A stretch of 64,000 nucleotides of DNA, from assembly GCF_014202575.1 (NCBI RefSeq), contig NZ_JACHHB010000015.1:28303-92302 (forward strand). The letters run 5' to 3'. The stretch is from Texcoconibacillus texcoconensis (GTDB lineage: Bacteria > Bacillota > Bacilli > Bacillales > Salisediminibacteriaceae). Every line of letters begins with the position of its first letter. Within the stretch, counting starts at the first letter, position 1. Below the pieces are notes generated by a model. That model worked only from the letters and a program-made list of their open reading frames with translations. It did no database searches and was not told the DNA's origin. A program made the translations under genes and the position numbers. Of the stretch, positions 17,640-25,194 are shown piece by piece.

Positions 17640-17747
17640 TTAATGGTGTTTGTTTTGCTTATTTGCACTCCCTGATGTCTTGTGATTACCGTGAGGTCTA
17701 TGCTTATTTTTGTTTTTTACATTGTGATTTTGTTTATTATTACTCAC
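17640..17747 (-). CDS. Small His/Asn/Lys-rich peptide (35 codons), putative
   Basis: A GTG-started frame with AGGGGG 7 nt upstream encodes a very hydrophilic basic peptide: it begins MSNNKQNHNVKNKNK and ends NKQNKHH. The composition (Lys, Asn, His, Gln, no aromatic or large hydrophobic residues) recalls minor small acid-soluble spore proteins such as SspN/SspP, but I see no diagnostic motif. The good ribosome binding site and the strongly non-random composition support it as a real gene. It lies between VLRF1 and the micro-ORF array. Confidence 0.5.
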   Translation of the reverse strand: MSNNKQNHNVKNKNKHRPHGNHKTSGSANKQNKHH

Positions 17748-17809
17748 ACGTGTTCCCCCTCATTGAAAGTCATTTAAGCAAAACAACGATATTTAATGGA
17801 TAAAAAGGA

Positions 17810-17833
17810 GTGACCACGAATCGTGGTCACCCT
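17810..17833 (-). terminator. Terminator at the end of the micro-ORF array
   Basis: GTGACCACGA pairs with TCGTGGTCAC in a near-perfect palindrome, followed on the minus strand by CCTTTTT. It is placed to end a minus-strand transcript that crosses the tandem repeats. Confidence 0.8.
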
Positions 17834-17880
17834 ACATCATTTTCCGCTGATTTCTCCATTACTTTAGGGTCGAAACGATC

Positions 17881-17973
17881 TTACTCTTTCGGAGACACCT
17901 CATTTCTTCGGTGTGTCTGAGCATTGGCTTCTACGATACAGTCATCTTCAAGGTTGTCCAATTCGTTGTCCAT
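17881..17973 (-). CDS. Micro-ORF 1 of the tandem array (30 residues), putative
   Basis: Acidic 30-residue peptide starting MDNELDNLEDDCIVEA and ending RRNEVSPKE, with one cysteine. GAGGTG lies 6 nt before the ATG. It differs from micro-ORF 2 at about eight residues, several of them conservative (E4K, N7D), with frame and stop preserved. No family is recognised. Nearest to the terminator. Confidence 0.5.
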   Translation of the reverse strand: MDNELDNLEDDCIVEANAQTHRRNEVSPKE

Positions 17974-18040
17974 CGGCGACACCTCATTTGAAGCATACTA
18001 TCGTCTCTTTACCAGTGCATCCTCTGGGGTCGAAACGATC

Positions 18041-18133
18041 TTACTCTGCCGGAGACACCTCATTTCTTCGGTGCGCTTGAGTAATTGCTTCTACGATACA
18101 GTCATCTTCAATGTCGTCCAATTTGTTGTCCAT
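18041..18133 (-). CDS. Micro-ORF 2 of the tandem array (30 residues), putative
   Basis: Same architecture as micro-ORF 1: starts MDNKLDDIEDDCIVEA and ends RRNEVSPAE, with GAGGTG 6 nt before the ATG. Length, stop position and the DDC core are kept. Function unknown; a short acidic peptide could be a sporulation or regulatory peptide, but nothing in the sequence proves translation. Confidence 0.5.
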   Translation of the reverse strand: MDNKLDDIEDDCIVEAITQAHRRNEVSPAE

Positions 18134-18200
18134 CGGTGACACCTCATTTGAAGCATACTATCGTCTCTTTACCAGTGCATCTTCTGGGGTCGAAACGATC

Positions 18201-18289
18201 TTACTCTGCCGGAGACACCTCATTTCTTCGGTGTGCTTGAGTAATTGCTTCTACGATACAGTCATCTTCAATGTCGCCAATTTGTCCAT
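18201..18289 (-). pseudogene. Frameshifted micro-ORF, copy 3
   Basis: Relative to copy 2 it lacks 4 nt near the start (GCCAATTTGTCC instead of GTCCAATTTGTTGTCC on the plus strand), which shifts the frame and gives an early stop after about 12 codons. The ribosome binding site and downstream sequence are kept. Confidence 0.5.
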
Positions 18290-18356
18290 CGGTGACACCT
18301 CATTTGAAGCATATTATCGTTTCTTTACCAGTGAATCTTCTAGGGTCGAAACGATC

Positions 18357-18448
18357 TTACTCTACCAGAGACACCTCATTTCTTCGGTGTGCTTGAGTAA
18401 TTGCTTCTACGATACAGTACCTTCAATGTCGTCCAATTTGTTGTCCAT
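18357..18448 (-). pseudogene. Frameshifted micro-ORF, copy 4
   Basis: Starts like copy 2 (MDNKLDDIE) but a 1-nt deletion in the GATGAC region shifts the frame and stops it after 13 codons. This is the copy nearest the presumed promoter side. No convincing promoter was found between it and the upstream gene. Confidence 0.5.
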
Positions 18449-18595
18449 CGGTGACACCTCATTTGAAGAAGCTCATTGTCGTTTCTTTTCCATTGTTTAT
18501 GAAATCAGCGTTGAAAATGATCGTGGAGAAAAACGTTTTTAAACGTCTTTCTCGGTTATTATCATGTCCGCTTTCCTTGTCACTATTCAACTTCT

Positions 18596-19027
18596 TTATG
18601 TGGAATTTCTTTCATGTTCTCCGGTTCCTTCAGGTTCTCCATCATCAGTAGCTTCTTGCAAAGGCTTCTTTAATTGTTCACTAAGACGTTGAAATTCATC
18701 TTTGGTTTCTCGAGCTGTATCAACAATCTCTTGCGTGTTCTTTTTTAAGTGTTGTGCACTTTCGGCAAGTTGACGAACATCATCGCTTGTCTCATCTAAC
18801 ACGTCCGTCATTTTTTGTGCAGATGTTCTGATTTGGTCTACAAATGGTTCACGGTTTTCACTAACAAATGTCACAAGTTCATTCGTTTTCTCAACATAAC
18901 GTTTGGATGTATCGACAACTTTCGTACGCGCGTTCTTATTTGCAACAAGTGTGATCCCACCGATAATCACGGTCCCAATTGCTGCAGATTTCACCCAACT
19001 CCGTTTTTTTCCAGTCTCAGAATCCAT
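18596..19027 (-). CDS. YtxH-like membrane-anchored coiled-coil protein
   Basis: About 143 residues: a basic start (MDSETGKKRSW), one short hydrophobic segment (about 11-29, AAIGTVIIGGITLVA), then long amphipathic helices (coiled-coil-like, about 35-125) and an acidic tail. This layout fits the YtxH/DUF948-type stress proteins of Bacillus, though the match is by architecture only. The start is ATG 19027, about 6 nt after GGAGGG; the upstream ATG at 19033 abuts it. Upstream of the micro-ORF array on the same strand. Confidence 0.6.
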   Translation of the reverse strand: MDSETGKKRSWVKSAAIGTVIIGGITLVANKNARTKVVDTSKRYVEKTNELVTFVSENREPFVDQIRTSAQKMTDVLDETSDDVRQLAESAQHLKKNTQEIVDTARETKDEFQRLSEQLKKPLQEATDDGEPEGTGEHERNST

Positions 19028-19148
19028 CCTCATCCCTCCTCAATCGCCGATTGTACGTTTATTTTAGCAAGAAAATGCAAAAACAACCAAATGATTACAC
19101 AAACAAGAGAAATTCATGTAGGTTATTGAACTCATATCCTCATGAAAT

Positions 19149-19195
19149 AAAAGAAGATACCCACACCACTGTGTATATTGTGGATATCTTCTTTT
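19149..19195 (-). terminator. Terminator-like hairpin
   Basis: AAAAGAAGATA (19149-19159) pairs with TATCTTCTTTT (19185-19195), extended inside by CCAC/GTGG; TTTTATTTC follows on the minus strand. Lies about 75 nt after the stop of the minus-strand gene at 19271. Confidence 0.7.
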
Positions 19196-19270
19196 GAACA
19201 GCTTTGTGAAAGAGGGTGTTTTTCGGTTATCTGTGTATAAATATGTGGATAAATGATGGGGAGAGGGGAA

Positions 19271-19744
19271 TCATTTATCTTCTGACAATACATCAAACAT
19301 CAATCCTGAAATAATTGATAAATGAGTTTGCTCATCCCATATAAAGAGCTGTAAAGTATCTCGTTCGTTTGAAGGATTATACATATACCAAAGTATTGTA
19401 TACCAACGAATGATCTTTATTTTGCGAAAGTGCATATCTTTTAATCCTTGTTCAATTGAAGAAGGTGTAGAGAACGTTGGTGCATCAACTTGCAATGGAT
19501 AACCCGTGAGATGTTGATAATGAGCTTTTAACCAACTATAATGTCTACGTTCATCTTTCAACATGTGATTAAGCCACTCTTGTCGCCATGGATGTCCTTT
19601 TGAAATAACCTTTAAATAGTCGAACATCAATTCATCAAAACTTTCGTACTTGACGATTTCTTTAAGTGCATGCCGCAAACGGCTTTGGTGATAATAGAAA
19701 ACCTTGTCGTAATAAGATATATTTTGCGATTCAAATGTTGACAT
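19271..19744 (-). CDS. Uncharacterised helical protein with ferritin-like motifs
   Basis: A 157-residue soluble protein, all-helical by composition. Two acidic-His motifs, KDERRHYSWL (near residue 64) and DEQTHLSII (near 140), have the ExxH-like spacing seen in ferritin-like diiron proteins, so a ferritin-like fold is a reasonable guess but the full ligand set is not proven. The start is ATG 19744, with GAGAGGTGAG just upstream; the frame to 19765 adds residues with no ribosome binding site. The upstream DNA has an AT-rich near-palindrome (TGATAAATAATTATTTA, 19782-19798) that loosely resembles a Fur box. Confidence 0.5.
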   Translation of the reverse strand: MSTFESQNISYYDKVFYYHQSRLRHALKEIVKYESFDELMFDYLKVISKGHPWRQEWLNHMLKDERRHYSWLKAHYQHLTGYPLQVDAPTFSTPSSIEQGLKDMHFRKIKIIRWYTILWYMYNPSNERDTLQLFIWDEQTHLSIISGLMFDVLSEDK

Positions 19745-19912
19745 CCGCTCACCTCTCAATACCATTTGCTACATGTGTATGGTCAGTTATGATAAATAAT
19801 TATTTAATAAATGTTCGAAAAATTGTAACAAACACCCCCTACTCTTTACTACGGTGAACAAGTACAATGAGAATTGTAAGAAAATTAAAATTACAAACAA
19901 GAGGTGACGGAA

Positions 19913-20053
19913 ATGCGTAAAAAGTTTCAAAAAAGTTTTGATGAACTGGTAAACGAAAATAAAGAAAATTTACTAAGAGACAAAGATGCCCTTGAAGAGA
20001 TCGAGAGAAAGTTAGAAGATCGTCAAGTAGTAGAAGATGTTCAACACGCGTAA
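19913..20053 (+). CDS. FbpB-like small basic protein
   Basis: A 46-residue protein, MRKKFQKSFDELVNENKENL then a charged helix ending DVQHA, that matches the FbpB (YdbN) family of B. subtilis, where Fur-controlled FbpA/B/C help the small RNA FsrA spare iron. The core pattern (R/K-rich start, SFDELVxxNKxxLL, then EEIExKLExR) is present. GAGGTGACGG precedes the ATG. Only half of a Fur box (TGAGAAT) can be seen upstream, so iron control is inferred from the family. Too short for common ORF cut-offs. Confidence 0.75.
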   Translation: MRKKFQKSFDELVNENKENLLRDKDALEEIERKLEDRQVVEDVQHA

Positions 20054-20115
20054 AATGTAAACGCTTTATTGTGGCGATTATGTTCATATTTGAACAAGAT
20101 TAGTATGTATTCACA

Positions 20116-20174
20116 AAGGCGTTTTCAATCGATCGTCGACCGAATACTAACCATCATATCGATGAAAACGCCTT
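20116..20174 (+). terminator. Long hairpin after fbpB-like gene
   Basis: AAGGCGTTTTC-A-ATCGAT (20116-20133) pairs with ATCGAT-GAAAACGCCTT (20158-20174) across a 24-nt loop, followed by AACTACCCTTTT. The 363-nt gap 20054-20416 holds nothing else except AT-rich sequence before the acylphosphatase gene. The stem is much longer than a typical terminator. Confidence 0.55.
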
Positions 20175-20416
20175 AACTACCCTTTTATCTATTAAGTAAA
20201 GATGAGATCATTTCTTTGTTCTATTCTACAATGCCAATTCTCCCTGAATGAACTTCCACTTTGTTTTCCCTCTTTCAATTGCTTAAAACCCCCCACCGCC
20301 ATTTTTAGCTTTCATTTTAACCGCATTCTCCTGTAACAAGTTTAATTTATTATTTAAATGGGAATAGTGACCATGGTAAAACACATATTTTCAATTGACA
20401 GATTGGAGTGAGTCAT

Positions 20417-20692
20417 TTGTTAAAGCGTATACATGCAACCGTATCTGGTCGTGTACAAGGGGTAGGGTTTAGATTTTTCACACAACAAATTGCCACAGAA
20501 TACCACTTAACTGGCTGGGTTAGAAACTGTTCCGATGGTACTGTGGAACTTGAAGCCGAAGGGGGACCCCAAAACATCAAATCCTTTTTAGAAAAAGTAA
20601 AAAAAGGAACGATTGCCGCCAAAGTTGAACATATAAATGTTAACGATATTCCTGTTAGAAATGAAGAAAAGGGATTTAATATTAAAAAGTAG
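20417..20692 (+). CDS. acyP: Acylphosphatase
   Basis: A 91-residue enzyme that hydrolyses acyl phosphates. The phosphate-binding loop and catalytic residues are present: SGRVQGVGFR (catalytic Arg at the end, about residue 20) and GWVRNCSDGTVE (catalytic Asn, about 38). The start is TTG 20417, since GGAG lies 8 nt upstream; the GTG at 20408 overlaps that site. Single gene with a clear terminator. Confidence 0.95.
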   Translation: MLKRIHATVSGRVQGVGFRFFTQQIATEYHLTGWVRNCSDGTVELEAEGGPQNIKSFLEKVKKGTIAAKVEHINVNDIPVRNEEKGFNIKK

Positions 20693-20726
20693 TGGGACAC
20701 CGGAGTTATTCGCCAGTGTCCCATTT
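20693..20726 (+). terminator. Terminator of acylphosphatase gene
   Basis: TGGGACAC (20693-20700) pairs with GTGTCCCA (20716-20723), followed by TTTT. Confidence 0.85.
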
Positions 20727-20846
20727 TCGATTTAATTAATAAGATGTATGAGTTCATCTAAATAGCATAGCGCTTTAGTTTTTTATCTCTTCCACAAAAT
20801 TGAAGTCGACGTCTTTTTTTCTAGATGAATAAAATGATGAAGATGA

Positions 20847-21284
20847 TTACTTCACAACGAGAACATCCACTTTAGCATGACGAACAATATGTTGGGATAT
20901 ACTACCCATGACTAATCGATCGAACGTTCCATATCCTGTTTTTCCACATACAATTAAATCGGCATCAACTTCCCTTGCAATATCTTGCGCAATTTTCGTT
21001 TTTGGGTTTCCTTCATCAATTCGGATTACATACTCAACATCGGTTAGATCATAACGCTTCAAGACATATTCAATATGTTCGCGCATTTCTTTACGATTTT
21101 TCCCCTTAAAATCTTTCGACTTTTTAGTTGAACGCCCTTTATATTTTCTCCGAGTATCCATTACATTCGCGACTGTTAATTTTGCTTTTTCTTCCTGAGC
21201 GACGCCCACTGCTTTTTTTACTGCTTGTCGAGCATTTTTCGACCCATCATAGGCTACAAGAATGTGCACATAACCACGTTTCAA
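20847..21284 (-). CDS. Universal stress protein UspA family
   Basis: A 145-residue cytosolic protein with the UspA Rossmann-like fold. It starts HILVAYDGSKNARQAVKKA and ends with the ATP-binding signature GKTGYGTFDRLVMGSISQHI (GxxGx9GS with S/T), so it belongs to the ATP-binding class. The start is TTG 21284, 7 nt after AGGAGG; the frame continues to 21308 but that part includes the ribosome binding site. A Lys/Arg-rich insertion near residues 43-58 (RRKYKGRSTKKSKDFKGK) is unusual for the family. Monocistronic. Confidence 0.9.
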   Translation of the reverse strand: MKRGYVHILVAYDGSKNARQAVKKAVGVAQEEKAKLTVANVMDTRRKYKGRSTKKSKDFKGKNRKEMREHIEYVLKRYDLTDVEYVIRIDEGNPKTKIAQDIAREVDADLIVCGKTGYGTFDRLVMGSISQHIVRHAKVDVLVVK

Positions 21285-21509
21285 TTCAACCCCTCCTAAA
21301 AGATGCATTCTATTACTATCTTATCGACCAACACATTCGATGATGATTTGATTTTGTGTGACACGATATATTTCTAGGAAGAATCGAAATTGTTTCATGA
21401 AATTCTTAAGAGGAAATCTAGCTGCACAATGTCCGAATCCGAGGCGAACAACACGGTCTAAGACGTGACCACATTTTGTTCGCCTCCTTTCCCTTATCCG
21501 AGTTGAACG

Positions 21510-21542
21510 AAAACAAGAGAATAGCATTATGCCATTCTCTTT
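21510..21542 (-). terminator. Terminator of the siderophore hydroxylase gene
   Basis: Minus-strand AAGAGAAT-g-GC pairs with GC-t-ATTCTCTT across ATAAT, followed by GTTTTCG. Confidence 0.7.
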
Positions 21543-21548
21543 TACCAA

Positions 21549-22880
21549 CTAATCACCTGTTGTCGCACCAAATGATTGAAAGACAGTACCTCTCGTTTCT
21601 GGATATACTTCTCTCCCAACAATTTGATTGAGTATTGTTATATTTCGCTGTACAGAGAGTAACAAATTGGTCGCACCCGGCCCATGTGAATGCTCTAAAT
21701 TCGTTAACATGTACACATTGTGGACAACGCCGTCTTCAAAACTTAAACGGTAATCCCGTTTAACAGCAAATCGATGCTCATCTTCCCATTTGATTTTTCC
21801 GTTTAAACGTTCGATCCAATTTGGGATATGTGGTCGATAACCGGTTGCAAGAATGACTCGATCAACATAAACATTGAACTCCTTTTCTTGTTGCCATTGT
21901 TCGCAGTCCACCTGATACTTCCCATCTACAAATGATATTTCCTTTACATCTATTGTCGATCTGATCGTAACGTGTGTATCCTTTCCACCAACAGATCGAT
22001 GGTACAATTCATCATATAACGCATGTAATGTCTCTTCCTCTACACCGTTACGAAGATGTTGTAAATTCGGTAATTCTTGTTTTCTTTTTTCAAAAGGCAG
22101 AGCATGAAAATAATCAATATAATCAGGTGAAAATATTTCTTGTCCTAGCTTTCCGGATTCTAGTTGAAAAAATGCTGGCGAACGGGTATACCAATAAATA
22201 TGAAAGGATTGCTGCTCCTGTCGTTTTAATAAATCAACGACAATTTCGGTCGCACTTTGTCCCGATCCAACAACGAGTACTGATTGACCAACTACCCCTT
22301 CATCAATTTGATTAAGATATTGACTTGAATGGAAAACGCCGTTTCCTAAATGATCTTTAAGAGGTTCTGGTACCATCGGCGTACTTCCAGTCCCTATAAT
22401 CAAATGTTTAGCCCGGCAAGTCTCCTTTGACTTAGTTTTCGTATCTTCAACGACCACTTCATAATATGAGGATTGTTCATTTGAGTGATCCACGACATCC
22501 ACAACTCTCTTTCCAAACTGACAGTTCTGCAATTGTTCAGCAACCCACTGTGCATAATGATTATATTCTGTTCGCGGAATGTGAAAACGTTGAAAAAAAT
22601 AAAATTGATACAGTCGCTGATGCATATGTAAGTAATTGATAAAAGAATAGGGGCTTCTCGGATCTGCAAATGTTACAAAATCAGCTAAGAAAGGGACTTG
22701 TAAGTCAGCTTCTTCAATCAACATACCTGGATGCCAACAAAAACTTTCGTTTTCATCAAAGAAAATCGACTTCATGTTTGTGACAGGTTCAACCAATGCT
22801 GCCATTCCTAAGTTAAACGGGCCAATTCCAACACCAATCACATCATAAACATTTGTTTGTTGTTCATCATTTTGTACCAT
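21549..22880 (-). CDS. Lysine N6-hydroxylase / L-ornithine N5-oxygenase (IucD/SidA family)
   Basis: FAD- and NADPH-dependent monooxygenase (443 residues) that hydroxylates the side-chain amine of lysine or ornithine, the first step in hydroxamate siderophore synthesis. Visible: FAD-binding GVGIGPFNLG (16-25), the substrate region SFCWHPGMLIEEADLQVPFLADFV in family form, NADPH-binding VVGSGQSATEI (near 207) and the C-terminal ATGYRPHIP. Which amine is used is not decidable by eye. No siderophore synthetase, acetyltransferase or uptake genes flank it, so it is an orphan here; it may instead make an N-hydroxy amino acid for another product. Iron control is likely but no full Fur box is seen. Confidence 0.88.
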   Translation of the reverse strand: MVQNDEQQTNVYDVIGVGIGPFNLGMAALVEPVTNMKSIFFDENESFCWHPGMLIEEADLQVPFLADFVTFADPRSPYSFINYLHMHQRLYQFYFFQRFHIPRTEYNHYAQWVAEQLQNCQFGKRVVDVVDHSNEQSSYYEVVVEDTKTKSKETCRAKHLIIGTGSTPMVPEPLKDHLGNGVFHSSQYLNQIDEGVVGQSVLVVGSGQSATEIVVDLLKRQEQQSFHIYWYTRSPAFFQLESGKLGQEIFSPDYIDYFHALPFEKRKQELPNLQHLRNGVEEETLHALYDELYHRSVGGKDTHVTIRSTIDVKEISFVDGKYQVDCEQWQQEKEFNVYVDRVILATGYRPHIPNWIERLNGKIKWEDEHRFAVKRDYRLSFEDGVVHNVYMLTNLEHSHGPGATNLLLSVQRNITILNQIVGREVYPETRGTVFQSFGATTGD

Positions 22881-22942
22881 AAAATGAGGTCACTCCTTTT
22901 CAGATGAAAAATGTGCAAACATTCACACCTTTACTTCAGCCA

Positions 22943-22971
22943 TTGACACGTCAAACCATTCGTATTAAAAT
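22943..22971 (+). promoter_or_regulatory. Promoter of adenine deaminase gene
   Basis: TTGACA (22943-22948), 17-nt spacer, TAAAAT (22966-22971); the expected start is about 25 nt before the riboswitch. Confidence 0.82.
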
Positions 22972-23002
22972 CACTTCAAACATTTTTAGGAAAAAATATC
23001 TA

Positions 23003-23073
23003 CACTCGTATAATCGCAGGAATAGGGCCTGCAAGTTTCTACCAAATGACCATAAATCATTTGACTACGAGAG
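23003..23073 (+). ncRNA. Purine riboswitch, guanine/hypoxanthine class
   Basis: All purine-aptamer landmarks are present in order: P1 CTCG/CGAG, TATAAT, P2 GCAGG/CCTGC enclosing ATAGGG, the J2/3 sequence AGTTTCTACC, P3 CAAATGA/TCATTTG with a CATAAA loop, then ACTACGAG. The specificity nucleotide in the J3/1 position is C (ACTA, as in xpt), not U (as in pbuE), so a guanine/hypoxanthine ligand is expected. The terminator at 23158 is the likely expression platform. Confidence 0.93.
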
Positions 23074-23157
23074 AAAGAACGGTACGAAACGGTGACACGT
23101 AAAATTTTTGCGTGATATCTTTTGTGTCTTATGACATATCGTTCATCTCTCTTGGGA

Positions 23158-23184
23158 ACTCTGGCTCTTAGTCAGAGTTTTTTA
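23158..23184 (+). terminator. Riboswitch-controlled terminator before adenine deaminase
   Basis: AACTCTG (23158-23164) pairs with CAGAGTT (23174-23180), then TTTT. It lies between aptamer and start codon, the position of an OFF-switch terminator. Confidence 0.85.
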
Positions 23185-23204
23185 TTATGAGAGGAGAGAA
23201 ACTC

Positions 23205-24956
23205 GTGAATTCATTTTTTTATCGTCCTCAAAAAGGAATTAAACAAGCTTCTAAACAAGAACTAGCCGATTGTGTGATCAAAAATGGCCTCGTAGTTGAT
23301 GTTTTTAATGGAGAAATCGTCGAAATGGATATTGCGATCACTGATGGTATGATCAGTGGCTTAGGTAGCTACGATGGTCATGAAGAAATTGATGCCAAGG
23401 GAGCATATGTTGTTCCAGGCCTGATTGATAGCCATGTTCACATTGAGTCCTCGATGGTAACCCCTAAGCACTTCGGAGACTTGTTACTACAACACGGAGT
23501 GACAACAGCTTTAACAGATCCACACGAAATTGCCAATGTCACAGGTGAAAAAGGGCTAGACTTTATGTTAAAAGAAGCCGAAAAGACCGCTTGTGACTTA
23601 AAAACATTGCTTCCTTCCTGTGTCCCAAGCACACCATTTGAACACGCTGGAGCTACACTGTCAGCAAGCGACCTTGAAGAGTATTATACCCACAACCAAG
23701 TGATTGGATTAGCTGAAGTCATGGATTTCCCCTCTGTTCAAACTGAAAATGAGGACATGATGGCAAAAATCTCATCCGCTCTCACAAAAGAAAAACACAT
23801 TGATGGTCACGGTGCTGGGCTTTCTAACACAGATATTAACGTCTATGCTACCGCAGGAATCAAAACAGACCACGAGTCAACGACACTTGAAGAAGCTAAA
23901 GCACGATTACAACGCGGTCTCTATGTTATGATTCGCCAAGGTTCAGGAGCGAAAGATTTTCAATCACTCATCCCACTTGTTCGTGAAAGAAATGCTCATC
24001 GTTTCCTATTCTGTACAGATGACAAACACTTAACTGCCCTAATGGAAGAAGGAAGCATCGACCATCACATTCGCCTTGCTATTGAATATGGACTCGATCC
24101 AGTTTTAGCCATACAAATGGCGACATTAAACCCCGCCGTTTGTTACGGACTTAAACAAAAAGGTGCAATTGCCCCTGGTTATGAAGCAACATTTTTATTT
24201 GTCGATGATTTACCATCATTTTCAATTCGGGATGTATTCGTGAACGGAGAGCGAGTCCATCATGACTTACAGAAACAAGAAGATGAAAACGACTTCCTTG
24301 ACACGGTCACTGATACAGTTCAACTACCTAACTATACGAAAGAAGACTTCAAGATTTCGATGGACGGAACAACAAAAGCAAATATCATTGAAATACAACC
24401 AAATTCAATCGTGTCTAAGCACGTCATTGATACAGTCCCAACACAAAACGACGAGTTCACACCTTCACCTGAACAACGTTTATATAAGATGGCCGTCTTA
24501 GAGCGTCACGGCAAGACAAATAATATCGGACTAGGAATTATCAAAGAATTGCCATTAAAAGAAGGAGCAATTGCTACAAGTATTGCTCATGACTCGCATA
24601 ATATTGTAGCCGCTGGCTGTACCGATGAGGACTTGATCACAGCCATTGAACACCTAAAAAACATACAAGGAGGACTTGTCATCGTCTCAAAACAAAAGAT
24701 TGTTGCTTCACTCGCACTTCCAATTGCAGGACTGATGGCACACGAAAACATTGATCATGTTTCAAAACAATTGAAATATGTACATAAAGCTTTAGAGAAA
24801 CAATCGTACTCACACGATTTTGATGTCTTTTTAACGCTGTCATTTATGTGTTTACCTGTCATCCCTGCATTAAAATTAACTGATATCGGCCTGTTCGATG
24901 TTCATCATTTAAAACACATTGAAGTTCCCGTTCATCCAACGACTGAAACCACCTAA
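23205..24956 (+). CDS. adeC: Adenine deaminase
   Basis: Converts adenine to hypoxanthine and ammonia; metal-dependent amidohydrolase of 583 residues, close to B. subtilis AdeC (577). The metal motif DSHVHIESS (His77, His79) and GHGAGLS (near 205) are seen, and the C-terminal adenine-deaminase-specific domain is complete (IASIAHDSHNIVAAG-type motif). The start is GTG 23205, since GAGGAGAG lies 6-8 nt upstream; the ATG at 23187 precedes that site. Controlled by the guanine-class riboswitch: the enzyme's product hypoxanthine is itself a ligand of this class, which would give product feedback. Confidence 0.93.
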   Translation: MNSFFYRPQKGIKQASKQELADCVIKNGLVVDVFNGEIVEMDIAITDGMISGLGSYDGHEEIDAKGAYVVPGLIDSHVHIESSMVTPKHFGDLLLQHGVTTALTDPHEIANVTGEKGLDFMLKEAEKTACDLKTLLPSCVPSTPFEHAGATLSASDLEEYYTHNQVIGLAEVMDFPSVQTENEDMMAKISSALTKEKHIDGHGAGLSNTDINVYATAGIKTDHESTTLEEAKARLQRGLYVMIRQGSGAKDFQSLIPLVRERNAHRFLFCTDDKHLTALMEEGSIDHHIRLAIEYGLDPVLAIQMATLNPAVCYGLKQKGAIAPGYEATFLFVDDLPSFSIRDVFVNGERVHHDLQKQEDENDFLDTVTDTVQLPNYTKEDFKISMDGTTKANIIEIQPNSIVSKHVIDTVPTQNDEFTPSPEQRLYKMAVLERHGKTNNIGLGIIKELPLKEGAIATSIAHDSHNIVAAGCTDEDLITAIEHLKNIQGGLVIVSKQKIVASLALPIAGLMAHENIDHVSKQLKYVHKALEKQSYSHDFDVFLTLSFMCLPVIPALKLTDIGLFDVHHLKHIEVPVHPTTETT

Positions 24957-24998
24957 CATCTCCAACAGTCATACAAACAATTTACAACGTACAAAATG

Positions 24999-25068
24999 AA
25001 AAAAGCTGATGCCGTATAGGTTGATTGTTCCGTGTGCAAAGAACAACACCTATTTTGGTCATCAGCTT
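24999..25068 (-). terminator. Composite terminator downstream of adhE
   Basis: Minus-strand GAAGCTGATG pairs with CATCAGCTT, and an inner stem pairs AGGTGTTGTTC with GAACAATCAACCT; TTTTTT follows. A plus-strand role for adeC is possible as well. Confidence 0.75.
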
Positions 25069-25194
25069 CTCTAGGATACGAACGACTTTTACATTAAAGG
25101 TCTAAAGGATGCTTTCGATTTTATTATTGACGTTAATATTATTTTTTATACATGAAATGTTAATGAAAATTACAGTTTAACGTACGCAACCATG

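Larger units (their letters stand above)
17866..18460 (-). repeat. Tandem 160-bp repeat array, four copies
   Basis: Four consecutive units begin near 17866, 18026, 18186 and 18341 (periods 160, 160 and 156 bp). Each has GGGTCGAAACGATCTTACTC, then CGGAGACACCTCATTTCTTCGG, then CTTCTACGATACAGT, then GTCCATCGGTGACACCTC and GAAGCATACTATCG. On the minus strand each unit carries a ribosome binding site (AAATGAGGTGTC) and a 30-codon frame. The two left copies are intact; the two right copies carry small deletions that shift the frame. The spacing and unit size exclude CRISPR. Confidence 0.88.

Noticed and set aside
17866..18460. CRISPR array
   Set aside because: Repeat units are about 160 bp and contiguous, there are no unique 30-40 bp spacers, and no cas genes are near.
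17924..18542. Two plus-strand open frames (71 and 143 codons) across the tandem repeats
   Set aside because: They exist only because the 160-bp repeat has no stop in that orientation; the same peptide is read in different frames in successive copies, neither start has a ribosome binding site, and the minus strand has sites and a terminator.
19865..19885. Fur box upstream of the FbpB-like gene
   Set aside because: One half (TGAGAAT) fits the 7-1-7 consensus but the other half matches at only about two of seven positions.
21321..21548. 75-codon minus-strand frame between UspA and the hydroxylase gene
   Set aside because: Composition is Cys/Arg-rich and unlike a real protein; it starts inside the hydroxylase terminator.
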